A program made the translations under genes and the position numbers. 64,000 nt of DNA from Halobacteriovorax vibrionivorans (GTDB taxonomy: Bacteria; Bdellovibrionota; Bacteriovoracia; Bacteriovoracales; Bacteriovoracaceae), in contig NZ_QDKL01000001.1 in assembly GCF_003346865.1 (NCBI RefSeq), positions 186,001 through 250,000 of the forward strand, in the 5' to 3' direction. Below the pieces are notes generated by a model, which worked only from the letters and a program-made list of their open reading frames with translations, was not told where the DNA came from and ran no database searches. How positions within the stretch are numbered: position 1 is the stretch's first letter; each line of letters begins with the position of its first letter. Positions 1 through 9,513 of this stretch are shown here, piece by piece.

Positions 1-1811
1 GTACTTGAAGTAATATTGAAATCACTTGAACCAAGTAACCCTTTTAGAACAAGATCAATTCCTGATTTCTGTTTAAAGATTGATGCTCCACCAGCACTTG
101 AAACAGTATTTGCCTCTCCTGAACCGCCACCGACAAGTGGAGTTTGAGGCTCCCATCGCGTGGTCGAATTATTCCAAGTAAGAACCTGGCCATCAGTAGG
201 AGCTGTCGTAGCAATATCTCGAGACTGTAAGGTTAAAGCATCGCCAGATCCACCAGAAACACCAACTAGTTGAGATCCATCAATTGCAGGTAATCTTCCA
301 AAAGCATCTAGTCTTAGTAATTGACCTGCACCATTTGAAGTATTTACACCTATCTCAATATCATTTGCATTTGAAGTTAATTGGATATCTGTTGTATTTG
401 TTAGACCTTTAAAGATTAGATCAGTACCAATTTTATTTTGAAAGATCGATTCACCACCGGCACTCGTCGCTGTATTGACTTCACCACCTGCACCGCCTGA
501 GGTAATCGTTGTTGGCTCCCATTGTGAACTTACTGAGTTCCATAAAAGGGCTTGCCCATTTGAAGGTGCCGTAGCTGAAACATTTCGTGACTGTATCGTA
601 TTGTCACTTCCACCTGATGCGACAATTCCAGTAAGTTGAGAACCATCAATAGCAGGAAGACGACCTGACGAATCAAGTCTTAATAATTGGTTTGCACCAT
701 TGCTAGTATTTATTTGAAAGTCTACAGTATTAGTACTGCCGTTAATTGCAAAATCAGATGATCCTTGCAACCCTTTAAGTTCTAAGTTTTCACCAGACTT
801 CTGTTTAAAAATTGAGACTCCACCTGCACTTGAAATAGTATTTGTTTCACCACTTCCACCGCTAGCGATTCCAGTAAGCTGGGAACCATCGATGGCCGGT
901 AGTCTTCCAAATGAATCTAATCTTAAAAGCTGATTAGCACCATTGGCCGTACTTATTTGTAAATCAAGACTATTAGTTTGATTATCGACAACAATATCAT
1001 TTGAGCCATTTAAACCTTTAAATTGTAGCTGGCTTCCTACTTTTTGCTTAAAGATCGAAGTACCACCTGTAGAATAAACAGTATTGGACTCTCCAGAACC
1101 TCCAGAGCCACCTGATACAGTAGTTGGGACCCATGAAGAATTAGCAGAACTCCAAACGAGGGCCTGACCATCTGTTGGAGTGATATCTAAAATTGTGCGA
1201 TTATGAATTGAAGTTGCATTAGCTGATGAGCCACCATTATCTGTACCGACGACCCAATTGACACCATTGAACTTTAGAACGGAACCTGTCACGGCACCAC
1301 TTGTATCGGTATCACTTAGATTATCAATACCTAATGATACAGCTCCTAATTTACCATTAACAGAAGTAACACTTGAGGTCGGCTGATTAGCAGGAACCCA
1401 CTGACCTGTAATTGCATTATACTGAAGAGTTTGACCATGAGATGCACCCATATCAGGAAGAGAAGCACTTATACTGTAAGTACTTGCACCATGAGCTCCT
1501 TCTAAAGTCATGGTCAAAATTTGATTTAATGGAATGAGTGTATTTGATAATGCTTCTGCTATTAACTCTTTATTAGACTTTACACCAATTTCAAAGCTTG
1601 AAACATTTCCATCTTTATCTGTAATACGAACGTGACTAACATCGTCTAAGTTCTGGCCATCAATTCTCAATTGAGAACCGTTTATTTGAATATTTTGTAC
1701 GAAGAGATTATCACGATTATTATCGCGACTTTGAATCTTTGGTACACACGATACCAAAGTAAATGTGACAATGAGTCCAAGAATGTGAAATTGCTTAAGT
1801 AAGTTCATCAT
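1..1811 (-). CDS. repeat-built surface fibre lipoprotein (C-terminus cut by window edge)
   Basis: The reading frame is open from an ATG at 1811 to the window edge, so about 603 N-terminal residues are visible and the C-terminus is missing. A lipoprotein signal is present (hydrophobic stretch ending in VSC). The body is rich in Gly, Ser and Thr and is made of repeats. Four copies of a segment like GGxSIFKQKxGxxLxxKGL lie near 20-110, 410-520, 770-860 and 1020-1090. Three copies of NGANQLLRLDxxGRLPAIDG lie near 280-345, 625-700 and 880-945. This layout resembles tail-fibre-like surface proteins of Bdellovibrio-type predators, where trimeric fibres with variable tips bind prey. That role is inference; the tip that would decide the ligand is outside the window. 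Confidence is high for a repeat lipoprotein and moderate for fibre function. Confidence 0.75.
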   Translation of the reverse strand, partial: MMNLLKQFHILGLIVTFTLVSCVPKIQSRDNNRDNLFVQNIQINGSQLRIDGQNLDDVSHVRITDKDGNVSSFEIGVKSNKELIAEALSNTLIPLNQILTMTLEGAHGASTYSISASLPDMGASHGQTLQYNAITGQWVPANQPTSSVTSVNGKLGAVSLGIDNLSDTDTSGAVTGSVLKFNGVNWVVGTDNGGSSANATSIHNRTILDITPTDGQALVWSSANSSWVPTTVSGGSGGSGESNTVYSTGGTSIFKQKVGSQLQFKGLNGSNDIVVDNQTNSLDLQISTANGANQLLRLDSFGRLPAIDGSQLTGIASGGSGETNTISSAGGVSIFKQKSGENLELKGLQGSSDFAINGSTNTVDFQINTSNGANQLLRLDSSGRLPAIDGSQLTGIVASGGSDNTIQSRNVSATAPSNGQALLWNSVSSQWEPTTITSGGAGGEVNTATSAGGESIFQNKIGTDLIFKGLTNTTDIQLTSNANDIEIGVNTSNGAGQLLRLDAFGRLPAIDGSQLVGVSGGSGDALTLQSRDIATTAPTDGQVLTWNNSTTRWEPQTPLVGGGSGEANTVSSAGGASIFKQKSGIDLVLKGLLGSSDFNITSS

Positions 1812-1975
1812 TTCAGTTCTTTATCGAATGGTTCACTTAATAATCTTAATTGATTTTCACGAGAGGCAGATTATTCCTGTCACTTATTTAATAAGCTATT
1901 GAATACACAAGCGTACTAGTCAGAATTCTCAATAGTTAAGAGACTCAAATGCCAATAAAAGAAGGCTTTTGGTAA

Positions 1976-2530
1976 CTACTTATCAAATGATTGACGAAAG
2001 TATGAACGTGGGAACTTGAGTAGTTCTAATTTAGGGATATTAAAGTCGCCTATTTTAGTGTCGGAAAGAGTTACGGCGTAGAATTCATTCTTTCCTTCTT
2101 TGCCAATTACAAATACATCAACATCTTGTCCATTCATTGAAAGCTTATGTTCACCAAATTTTCGATACTCTCCAAAATTAGTTTTTTGGTCTTCAAAAGG
2201 AATTGTCTCTGGACCAAGTGGAAGACGAAAGCGATAGCTAGAAACAAGGTTTCCGGCAACAATCATGGCATTACCACGATTTAGCTTTGTGGTGGCCTTA
2301 TTTAAAAAGTAATCCATAATATATGCAATAAGATCAACATCTTTTAAATTTAAGTCATAAATCTTCTGCTCATTTCCTTCTAGTCGTGACTGCCTATTTA
2401 GGATAACTTGTGAAACAAAGACGTTCCCAGAAGGATGAAGGATGCGAACAGTATCTCCGGACTTTTTAGAGATATCCCAGGCCCACTCAGTTGTAGGAAA
2501 TAATGGAGTTAAAGTAATCTTCTTATTCAT
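1976..2530 (-). CDS. conserved hypothetical protein downstream of lysA
   Basis: This is a 184-residue soluble protein with no signal peptide or membrane segment. I do not recognise a family. It begins 9 nt after the lysA stop codon on the same strand and is therefore probably the last gene of the GNAT-lysA operon. The middle part is mixed alpha/beta with a helical stretch near residues 60-85 and a charged C-terminus. The conserved spacing after lysA suggests co-transcription, but nothing in the sequence ties it to lysine or peptidoglycan synthesis. An imperfect hairpin with an AAGG loop lies just past the stop near 1950-1972 and could terminate the operon. Confidence 0.7.
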   Translation of the reverse strand: MNKKITLTPLFPTTEWAWDISKKSGDTVRILHPSGNVFVSQVILNRQSRLEGNEQKIYDLNLKDVDLIAYIMDYFLNKATTKLNRGNAMIVAGNLVSSYRFRLPLGPETIPFEDQKTNFGEYRKFGEHKLSMNGQDVDVFVIGKEGKNEFYAVTLSDTKIGDFNIPKLELLKFPRSYFRQSFDK

Positions 2531-2539
2531 AAGTGCATC

Positions 2540-3787
2540 CTAGTCACAATCTTCAAGATAGTAAAGATCTTCAAACGTTTCTCTCTTCCTAATTACCCTT
2601 GCATTATCATCTTCAACTAAAATCTCACATGCTCTTGGCCTTGAATTATAATTACTAGACATCGTGAATCCATAAGCACCACAAGATCGAATGGCCAAAA
2701 GCTCTCCTTCCTTAAGATCAAGTTCGCGATCTTTTGCAAGATAATCTCCAGTCTCACAAACAGGGCCAACGATATCATATTGATGGGCCTCTCCTTTAAT
2801 ATCTAAATTGACTTTGATAACCTCTTGCCAAGCCTGATATAGAGCAGGTCTCATAAGATCATTCATTGCCGCATCAATAATGGCAAAATGCTTACCTTCA
2901 TTTTCCTTTATATACTCAAGTCTAGAAACGAGAATCCCTGCGTTTGCAGCAATTGCTCGACCTGGTTCAAAGATCAGTTCAAGCTCTGGGTAGTCTTCCA
3001 AACTCTTAATGACTTCACCAAGATACTCAGAAGGATGAGGAGGAAGTTCATCTTTATATTTAACACCTAAGCCACCTCCTAGATCGAGATGCTTAAGTGA
3101 GATCCCTTTGTCCTTTAAATTATTAATTAACTCTTTTAAACGCTCTAATGCTTCTAAGAATGGTACCAGTGAAGTCAGCTGTGAGCCGATATGACAGTCT
3201 ATCCCCTCAACTGAAATATTATTCATCTCATTTGCCATCTCATAAACCTGCGGTGCCTTTTGAAAAGAGATTCCAAATTTATTTTCTTTTAATCCTGTTG
3301 CAATATACGGATGCGTCTTGGCATCAACATCTGGATTAACACGAATCGATACTGGAGCAATAACATTTAGCTCCCCTGCCACTTCATTAATTCGTTTAAG
3401 TTCAGAAATCGATTCAACATTAAAACATTTAATTTTCTTATTTAAAGCATAGATTATTTCATCTCGGCTTTTTCCAACTCCTGAAAAAACTGTCTTTGAA
3501 GCATCTCCACCGGCCCTAAGAACTCTTTCTAACTCACCTCTTGAAACGATATCAAAACCGCTACCAAGAGCGGCTAATTCTTTTAAAATATTTATATTTG
3601 AATTTGCCTTAACCGCATAACAGACCAAATGTTTGTGATCCTTTAAAGGGCCACTAAAGGCATTAAAATGTCTTTTAAAAGTTTTTAAAGAATAGATATA
3701 AAGAGGTGTTCCATACTCTTGGACAAGTTCTTCGACTCTTATATCTTCGACGTATAATTCACTACCCTTATAATTGAAAAAATCCAT
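2540..3787 (-). CDS. lysA: diaminopimelate decarboxylase
   Basis: This PLP enzyme converts meso-diaminopimelate to L-lysine, the last step of the lysine branch. At 415 residues it has the family's usual length. Visible hallmarks are the PLP-lysine segment CYAVKANSN near residue 57, HIGSQ near 200, the glycine-rich DLGGGLG phosphate site near 235, EPGRAIAANAG near 275 and the substrate-cysteine motif PVCETGD near 345. The start is the ATG at 3787, one base after the stop of the upstream acetyltransferase gene, so translation of the two is probably coupled. A hypothetical gene follows. Identification is secure. Confidence 0.96.
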   Translation of the reverse strand: MDFFNYKGSELYVEDIRVEELVQEYGTPLYIYSLKTFKRHFNAFSGPLKDHKHLVCYAVKANSNINILKELAALGSGFDIVSRGELERVLRAGGDASKTVFSGVGKSRDEIIYALNKKIKCFNVESISELKRINEVAGELNVIAPVSIRVNPDVDAKTHPYIATGLKENKFGISFQKAPQVYEMANEMNNISVEGIDCHIGSQLTSLVPFLEALERLKELINNLKDKGISLKHLDLGGGLGVKYKDELPPHPSEYLGEVIKSLEDYPELELIFEPGRAIAANAGILVSRLEYIKENEGKHFAIIDAAMNDLMRPALYQAWQEVIKVNLDIKGEAHQYDIVGPVCETGDYLAKDRELDLKEGELLAIRSCGAYGFTMSSNYNSRPRACEILVEDDNARVIRKRETFEDLYYLEDCD

Positions 3788-3788
3788 T

Positions 3789-4427
3789 CTAATCCTTATT
3801 ATTTAAATTACATTCGAATAATATTCCTAAACCATTGTTAAAGCAGATTTTAAGAAACCCTGCTCCTCGCTCTTTTTCCTTGAAGCCAAATTTTTCATGC
3901 ATTCTTATTGAAGTTTTATTATTTGCATTGGCCACATAATAAGCTTTCGATGCGACTTGGTTTATATGATCTAAGCGTTTTCTTGTTAAAAGAGCACCAA
4001 TATTTTGACCTCTGTATTGTGGGTCTATTGTTACTCCCATTAGATACCAACCGACAGGTGAAGGATAAGAATAGTTTTTAATCATTAATTCACTATAATA
4101 TATCGATCGTCCGTAGCCTACGATCTGATCACCTACTTGCGCGACTATAATATGAAAACCAGAACGATTTCCACCGTGTGCAAGCTCTGAGCGAGTGCGT
4201 TTTAGAAAGTAGTTATAATCAAGACTTGGGTCATTATTATTCTCATTGATTATCCTCGCAATAGAAGCGGCATCTTCACTTCTCGCATAACGAGTTGTTA
4301 CATCATTTGATAAAGGACGTGACTTATAATCCACAACAAATGGAGTATAAGAGTTATACTCTTTTTGTTGCATCTTCTGTGCTTTAATTGTTTTTGAAAT
4401 AAAGTTCTTAAGCATATTACTTATCAT
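3789..4427 (-). CDS. GNAT-family N-acetyltransferase
   Basis: This 212-residue protein has a GNAT fold in residues 40-190. The acetyl-CoA pyrophosphate-binding segment is QYRGQNIGALLTRKR (R/Q-x-x-G-x-G/A pattern), followed by NANNKTSIRMHEKFGF, the typical strand-5/helix-5 end of the fold. The substrate cannot be predicted. It is the first gene of a minus-strand operon with lysA (one-base gap) and starts in a divergent intergenic region shared with the membrane protein at 4554. The ATG at 4427 has no obvious ribosome-binding site, and an ATG at codon 5 is an alternative start. Confidence 0.8.
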   Translation of the reverse strand: MISNMLKNFISKTIKAQKMQQKEYNSYTPFVVDYKSRPLSNDVTTRYARSEDAASIARIINENNNDPSLDYNYFLKRTRSELAHGGNRSGFHIIVAQVGDQIVGYGRSIYYSELMIKNYSYPSPVGWYLMGVTIDPQYRGQNIGALLTRKRLDHINQVASKAYYVANANNKTSIRMHEKFGFKEKERGAGFLKICFNNGLGILFECNLNNKD

Positions 4428-4553
4428 TATAACGCATTAAGAAAGTTGCTGGTAACTTTAAAACAATTAACCAAGTTTTTATTCCCCTTGAATTTTAAGT
4501 GTGATTAAATGAACCAAACTATTTGTATTTACGATTAACCGACTAAAAAACTC

Positions 4554-5675
4554 ATGAAAAAAAAAGTCCTTATTGGTTTTCTCCTATTCATTACATCCCT
4601 TTTTCTCATTGTAGGAGTCTTACTCTTTCGAATTGACTGGACGACAAAAATTGCAATTAAACTAGCAGGTGGAGAGGTCGAAAAAGTTGAAAAAATTAGA
4701 ATTGGGCATTGGGAAATTACCAATCTCTCCTTTCCAATCGATAAAGATAATAAACTTATCATTGCCCATACGGAAATTGACTTACTAGCTGTAAAAGAAT
4801 CATCTTCAATTTTTCAACGCTATACTCAAGCCTTAAACTCTAAAATCAATATAAAAAGTAAGGGTGTCGAAGTCAGTGGTTTCAAGTTAAATCAGATTCA
4901 ATTCTCAATAGAAAAGAAGTTTGGCGATACTTTAAAAATTGAAAATATTCATATAAGCGATTTTGGAAAACAAAACAAAGGTGAAGTCGCCATAAATCTT
5001 GTCAATTATGAAGACATAAAAATTAACTATAATAAGTTGAATCTTGACCACCTCATTAAATTCTTCGATGCCTCACTAGGACTGTCTGGATATATTAATA
5101 TCGATGCAAAAATAGTGGGTGAGAATATAGATGCTCGAGTTTATGGATCAAATTTAAATCTAAAAGGATTTCGAGTGGATGATGTCATCTCAAACTTTCT
5201 CGATACTAGAAGCATTGGCCTTATTGATGCGGCAGCCTTTGTGGCCCTCGGCCCTATTGGCCTACTTTATACTAGTGCGGCCAGCCTAGGGCAAACACTG
5301 GGAGGTTTTCGTGGCGGAGATACACCTTTAAAGCAAATTAATGTGGATGTTAAACTTAGAGGCGATGTGGCCACAATGAATGATGTGGCAGTTGCCACAG
5401 CTGAAAATCTCATTGTTGTTGAAGGTGGAGCAGATTTAAAAGCAGAAGTATTTAAAGAGCTGGTTATCTCAATATTGGATGAAGACTATTGTCCAGAGCT
5501 TCAACAAGCAATCGGTGGTACATTTAGTAAGCCTGAAATATCCAAAACAAAGGCCTTTCTTGATACTGCATCAGCTCCAGTTGAAAGCTTAACAAGCTCA
5601 ACGTTTCAAGTGGTAGGTGTAGACACCTGCAAAAGAACATATCAAGGTCTCGTCAAGCATCCCGATGATAATTAA
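4554..5675 (+). CDS. AsmA-like membrane-anchored periplasmic protein
   Basis: This 373-residue protein has one N-terminal transmembrane anchor (residues 5-27, hydrophobic after MKKK). The rest is a beta-rich periplasmic domain with repeated patterns such as KGVEVSGFKLNQIQF and INIDAKIVGENIDARVYGS. Near residue 215 a hydrophobic Gly/Ala stretch (AAAFVALGPIGLLYTSAAS) occurs, and two cysteines lie near the C-terminus. Layout and composition resemble the AsmA/YdbH group of envelope proteins that may move lipids between membranes. The similarity is in style rather than in a clear motif, so the family assignment is tentative. It stands alone, with lpxO downstream on the same strand after about 155 nt. 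Confidence 0.6.
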   Translation: MKKKVLIGFLLFITSLFLIVGVLLFRIDWTTKIAIKLAGGEVEKVEKIRIGHWEITNLSFPIDKDNKLIIAHTEIDLLAVKESSSIFQRYTQALNSKINIKSKGVEVSGFKLNQIQFSIEKKFGDTLKIENIHISDFGKQNKGEVAINLVNYEDIKINYNKLNLDHLIKFFDASLGLSGYINIDAKIVGENIDARVYGSNLNLKGFRVDDVISNFLDTRSIGLIDAAAFVALGPIGLLYTSAASLGQTLGGFRGGDTPLKQINVDVKLRGDVATMNDVAVATAENLIVVEGGADLKAEVFKELVISILDEDYCPELQQAIGGTFSKPEISKTKAFLDTASAPVESLTSSTFQVVGVDTCKRTYQGLVKHPDDN

Positions 5676-5830
5676 AAACAATTGGAGACAATTGAACATA
5701 ATCATTTAATAAAAGCGTAGCTAATAATCTTTATATGACGAATTGCACATAATGAGAAAAATCATGGATGAAAAAGCTCCTCTAAGGTATATTACATAGA
5801 TAAGTATCAACCTTAAACAGGACAAAGACT

Positions 5831-6799
5831 ATTAGCGTTATATCGGTTCTTATATTCTTATTTCTCTTTGGCATTGCCTCAATGGGATATGTGTACGCTT
5901 ATCGCGGAAGCGAAAGGTATGAAAGTTTAACTTTTTATCTAAGAAAGGGATGGCCTATTTTTGCTCCCCTAAATTGCTTGCTCTATATGTTTACTAAAAA
6001 GAAAGCAGCTAAGCCTATTATGGACCTTGCTGACTTTCCTGAATTAAAACAAGTTCAAGATAATTGGGAGACAATTCGCAAAGAAGCAGTTGCCCTTCGT
6101 GAAAATGGCTATTTTGATAAGGTAAAAGATCCTACATCAGATGGACATTACGATATTGGATTTCGTACTTTTTACAAGTATGGATGGTCAAAATTTTATC
6201 TCACTTGGTATGGAACAACACTTAACTCAGCAAAGAACCTATGTCCTCAAACAGTTGAACTTGTTTCTAAAGTGCCAGGAGTTAATGGTGCAATGTTTTC
6301 AATCCTACCAGTAGGTTCAAAGCTAACCAAACACCTCGATCCCGTTGCAACATCACTGCGCTATCACCTTGGACTCAAGACTCCAAATGATGATAAGTGC
6401 TATATCAATATTGATGGTACAGATTATTCATGGAGAGACGGAGAGGCCCTGTTATTTGATGAAACTTATCTTCACTTTGCTTTTAATAACTCTGAAGATG
6501 AAAGAATCATTCTTATGCTTGAAGTCGATCGTCCAACTCACATATTTGGAAAGATTATAAACTTTGTCTTTAAACAGATTATGAGAATTACACTTGTGCC
6601 AAATATCCCAGGTGACCAAAGAGGATTAGTTAATCGTATCTTTGGTGCTGTCACGCCAGCTCTTTTAAAAGTAAGAACATTAAAACAAACAAATATCGTC
6701 TTATATAAAGTGATAAAACATACAGTAAACTTAACACTTGTGGCCTTGGCCTTTGGACTCGTTTACTTAATTCTTAATTTTATACAGTCTCTTTTTTAG
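5831..6799 (+). CDS. lpxO: LpxO-like lipid A (aspartyl/asparaginyl-type) beta-hydroxylase, probable ATT start
   Basis: LpxO is an Fe(II)/2-oxoglutarate dioxygenase that adds a 2-hydroxyl to a secondary acyl chain of lipid A at the inner membrane. The protein matches it throughout: FAPLNCLLYMF, QDNWETIRKEA, GAMFSILPVGSKLTKHLDP (metal His and Asp), SLRYHLGL (oxoglutarate Arg), YSWRDGEALLFDETYLHFA (second metal His). The first ATG is at 5882, but the frame is open upstream to 5804 and encodes a hydrophobic helix directly before GYVYAYRG, where LpxO proteins carry their membrane anchor. No ATG, GTG or TTG exists there. An AGGA at 5819-5822 lies 8 nt before an ATT at 5831, which I take as the start. 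A second hydrophobic segment lies at the C-terminus. Its 3' end overlaps gshA by 20 bp. Confidence 0.85.
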   Translation: MSVISVLIFLFLFGIASMGYVYAYRGSERYESLTFYLRKGWPIFAPLNCLLYMFTKKKAAKPIMDLADFPELKQVQDNWETIRKEAVALRENGYFDKVKDPTSDGHYDIGFRTFYKYGWSKFYLTWYGTTLNSAKNLCPQTVELVSKVPGVNGAMFSILPVGSKLTKHLDPVATSLRYHLGLKTPNDDKCYINIDGTDYSWRDGEALLFDETYLHFAFNNSEDERIILMLEVDRPTHIFGKIINFVFKQIMRITLVPNIPGDQRGLVNRIFGAVTPALLKVRTLKQTNIVLYKVIKHTVNLTLVALAFGLVYLILNFIQSLF

Positions 6800-8381
6800 A
6801 AAAACTCGATTCAACATAAGCGGCGACGTAATCTTCAAATTCTACGTCGTCGAGTTTTTCAAACTCAACTTGCCTTTGAACAGAAGCACTCTTTTCTTCC
6901 TCTAGCTTGCCTTGAAAGATACTTTCATTACAACTTTCAAAGAGTCCACGACGATGTGAGATCGATAGCTCACGCATTGAAGAAATAAATCCCTTCTCAC
7001 ATGCAAGATCATACACTCTTTGAGATAGTGTATTTCTAGGATTTAACATTGAACGGTGAAAATCAATGGATTTAATAAGATCTTCTTTACGATGGCCATC
7101 ATCAATGGAGTTCATTGTCTCTTCCATCATACTAAAGAATTCTTCAAGATAGTTACGGTAACTAACTTCTTGTCCATTATTTAGAATCGTCAGATTATCC
7201 TTACGGCCTTCTTTTATAATTCTTTGATTATTGTCTTCAATTTCATTATAGATTTCACGTGTACACTTTTGCGATTCAGAGAATAGGCATGTCAGAAGAA
7301 ATGCATCTAAGAAGTTTGCCTGCTCTTCAGAAATTCCATTTTCCGCAAAGGGATTGATATCCAAAAGTCTAACTTCAATATATTCAATTCCTTCACTTCT
7401 TAAAGAGGCCAGGGCACTTTTTCCAGGAGGAGCAATTCTCTTTGGACGAATAATTGAATAAAACTCATTTTCAATTTGGAGAATATTTGTACTAATTTGT
7501 TGAAGTTCTCCACTCTCATTTCTTAAACCAATTTCTTCAAATGGTTTATAACTTACCTTCAGTGCATTTTCTAAACTATCACAATAGCTATCAAGCCCAT
7601 TGTAGCAGATACGAATTCCATCTTGCGAAGATCCTGTATAACCAAGCCCTCCCATTCTTAGGCAGGTACCAAACTCAGTAGCATATGTTTTTCCGAAAGC
7701 TTCATCTTCATGTATAACTTTTAGATTGTGTTTCTTTCCCTTTAGAAAAGATTCATGTACTGCTACAGAGTTGCCAAATAAATAGAGTAGTACATTGGAG
7801 TACTTTCTAAAGTTACGGCACAAATTTAGGTATTCTTTATTAATAAACTTTTGTAGAGGCAGCTTACTTCCAAGAAGCTCATGCCAATTCTTCCAAAATT
7901 CATCAGTCATTGAAAAGTTATAATGAACGCCTGCAATTGATTGCATCGATCTTCCATAACGTAAAGAAAGGCCAGAGCGATAAAGAGTTTTTAAACGTCC
8001 CGAATTACTCTCACCATAATATGCAAGTTTAATATCCTTATCATCAGGCAGGATACAAGGCATCGAAGATGGCCAGATCCCTTCTTTATCATCTTGTTTT
8101 AAAACATAAGTTTGTAGATTTCCAAGAGTTTTAATTGTTTCTTGTGAGCTATGGGAAACAGGTGTGATGAATTCTAATAAACTTTCTGCAAAGTCTGTCG
8201 TAATCCACTTATGAAGTAATTTAGATCCAAACTTAGGGTCATGGTCAGTTTTTGCAAGTTTTGCATCCGCAAGATTTACTCTTAGACCTTCTTTTTCAAT
8301 TCCTTTATTAACACTTAGAATTGACTGACTTCCATATTTTTTTTGATACTTCTGTAAGGTATCAATATTACTTCTAACCAT
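6780..8381 (-). CDS. gshA: glutamate-cysteine ligase
   Basis: This enzyme makes gamma-glutamylcysteine from glutamate and cysteine with ATP, the first step of glutathione synthesis. The 533-residue length fits the proteobacterial class. Signature stretches are GIEKEGLRV near residue 28, AGVHYNFSM near 150, TEFGTCLRMGGLGY near 238 and EYIEVRLLDINPFAENGI near 330, the last being the conserved metal/ATP-site region. The start is the ATG at 8381. No glutathione synthetase gene lies nearby in this window. The gene runs convergent to lpxO and the two coding regions overlap by 20 bp at 6780-6799. Confidence 0.94.
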   Translation of the reverse strand: MVRSNIDTLQKYQKKYGSQSILSVNKGIEKEGLRVNLADAKLAKTDHDPKFGSKLLHKWITTDFAESLLEFITPVSHSSQETIKTLGNLQTYVLKQDDKEGIWPSSMPCILPDDKDIKLAYYGESNSGRLKTLYRSGLSLRYGRSMQSIAGVHYNFSMTDEFWKNWHELLGSKLPLQKFINKEYLNLCRNFRKYSNVLLYLFGNSVAVHESFLKGKKHNLKVIHEDEAFGKTYATEFGTCLRMGGLGYTGSSQDGIRICYNGLDSYCDSLENALKVSYKPFEEIGLRNESGELQQISTNILQIENEFYSIIRPKRIAPPGKSALASLRSEGIEYIEVRLLDINPFAENGISEEQANFLDAFLLTCLFSESQKCTREIYNEIEDNNQRIIKEGRKDNLTILNNGQEVSYRNYLEEFFSMMEETMNSIDDGHRKEDLIKSIDFHRSMLNPRNTLSQRVYDLACEKGFISSMRELSISHRRGLFESCNESIFQGKLEEEKSASVQRQVEFEKLDDVEFEDYVAAYVESSFSKKETV

Positions 8382-8442
8382 AACGTTTCCTTGTAACGAA
8401 TATACTACGCTTAGATAAGAAAGCTTTCAAGTCAAGCTTGTG

Positions 8443-9453
8443 TCAATTTAAGTATCCAATACTTACAGGCAGCTCATAGTTGATTCCAAAAGCAAAATCC
8501 TCATTCTTTGTTTGCCCAAGCATCAGAGCGAAGTTGCGCACAGTTCCAGAGTAATGTTTAAATAGTGCTGGATAAAGGTTTAGTCGTACACGAAAGTCTT
8601 CAGAGCCATTGAGAAGAAGTGACGCAGCCTGTTGTCCGAGAGTCTCTAAATAATAACCATAAACGAAGCGTCCTTTTCTCTCTAGAGGATTCGTTAAAGC
8701 AAGTCCTGCAACAACTGAATGGGAAAGATCACCAACATCAAAAGTAATTCCCCCCATATTCATCATTCCTAGATATAGAAGAGGTCTCATATTTTTATAA
8801 TGAAGTATTTTTGGTCGAAACACATAATTTAGGCCAACATTGAAAAAGTCTTCATGCTCGATATCGTAAACGGGCATAAAGTGCCAAGTACTCATACCTG
8901 CTTCATTGATCATAAAGTTCATAAAATCATCATTTAGCCCAAGAAAGAAACCTGCGACATCAAAGAAATAGAGATCTGCGATATGATCATAAGCAGAGAC
9001 TTCAGGTTGATCTGTTTCGTTTGCTTCATTACCAAAGTGCATCGCATAGGTTACGAAGAATGAAAAAGTTTTTGCCCACTTTATTTCGTAATAATCAGCG
9101 TATTCAAGAAGCTTCTTGGTTTCGTAGGCACCACCAAAAGTATGCAAGAATATATTTGGAAGTACCCTATCGCTTAAAAATTCTTCTTTGAAGAACTCAC
9201 CGAAGCTTCCCTCTTTTCTAATCTCATGAAAGGGATCCTTTACTTCATTCCATACTTCTTTGTGCTTTTTCCAATAGTTTTCTTGGTTAAACCAATATGG
9301 GTTTTGAATAACGTCGAAGGAACCATTGATATACAGCTGAACCGGAGACCATATCGTATCCACGTCTTTATTAAATATCAGATACTTAGAATTTTGAGCA
9401 AATGTATTTAAGAAAACAAACGTAAGAAAAATATATTTAAAAACCTTAATCAT
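8443..9453 (-). CDS. exported hypothetical protein, possibly a remote DUF3943 relative
   Basis: This 336-residue protein has a cleavable signal peptide (hydrophobic residues 5-17, ending FAQ). The mature part is rich in aromatic residues, and its C-terminal half has alternating beta segments, so an envelope or outer-membrane location is likely. A central region, NIFLHTFGGAYETKKL followed about 45 residues later by YDHIADLYFFDVAGFFLG, echoes the pattern of the DUF3943 family seen in the divergent neighbour at 9514 (N-x-x-x-H-x-x-x-G ... D-x-x-x-x-x-x-x-G-x-x-x-G). The two genes share a 60-nt divergent promoter region, which supports a joint role. The relationship is inference and the function is unknown. 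Confidence 0.65.
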   Translation of the reverse strand: MIKVFKYIFLTFVFLNTFAQNSKYLIFNKDVDTIWSPVQLYINGSFDVIQNPYWFNQENYWKKHKEVWNEVKDPFHEIRKEGSFGEFFKEEFLSDRVLPNIFLHTFGGAYETKKLLEYADYYEIKWAKTFSFFVTYAMHFGNEANETDQPEVSAYDHIADLYFFDVAGFFLGLNDDFMNFMINEAGMSTWHFMPVYDIEHEDFFNVGLNYVFRPKILHYKNMRPLLYLGMMNMGGITFDVGDLSHSVVAGLALTNPLERKGRFVYGYYLETLGQQAASLLLNGSEDFRVRLNLYPALFKHYSGTVRNFALMLGQTKNEDFAFGINYELPVSIGYLN

Positions 9454-9513
9454 TTAAAAACCTTAGCTCGTATTTGTGGCCAGAATGAGTATAAATTTAT
9501 ATAAGAAGTCATC

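Noticed and set aside
20..1100. Repeated sequence that could suggest a CRISPR array
   Set aside because: The repeats are long, imperfect, in frame and coding; they are protein domain repeats.
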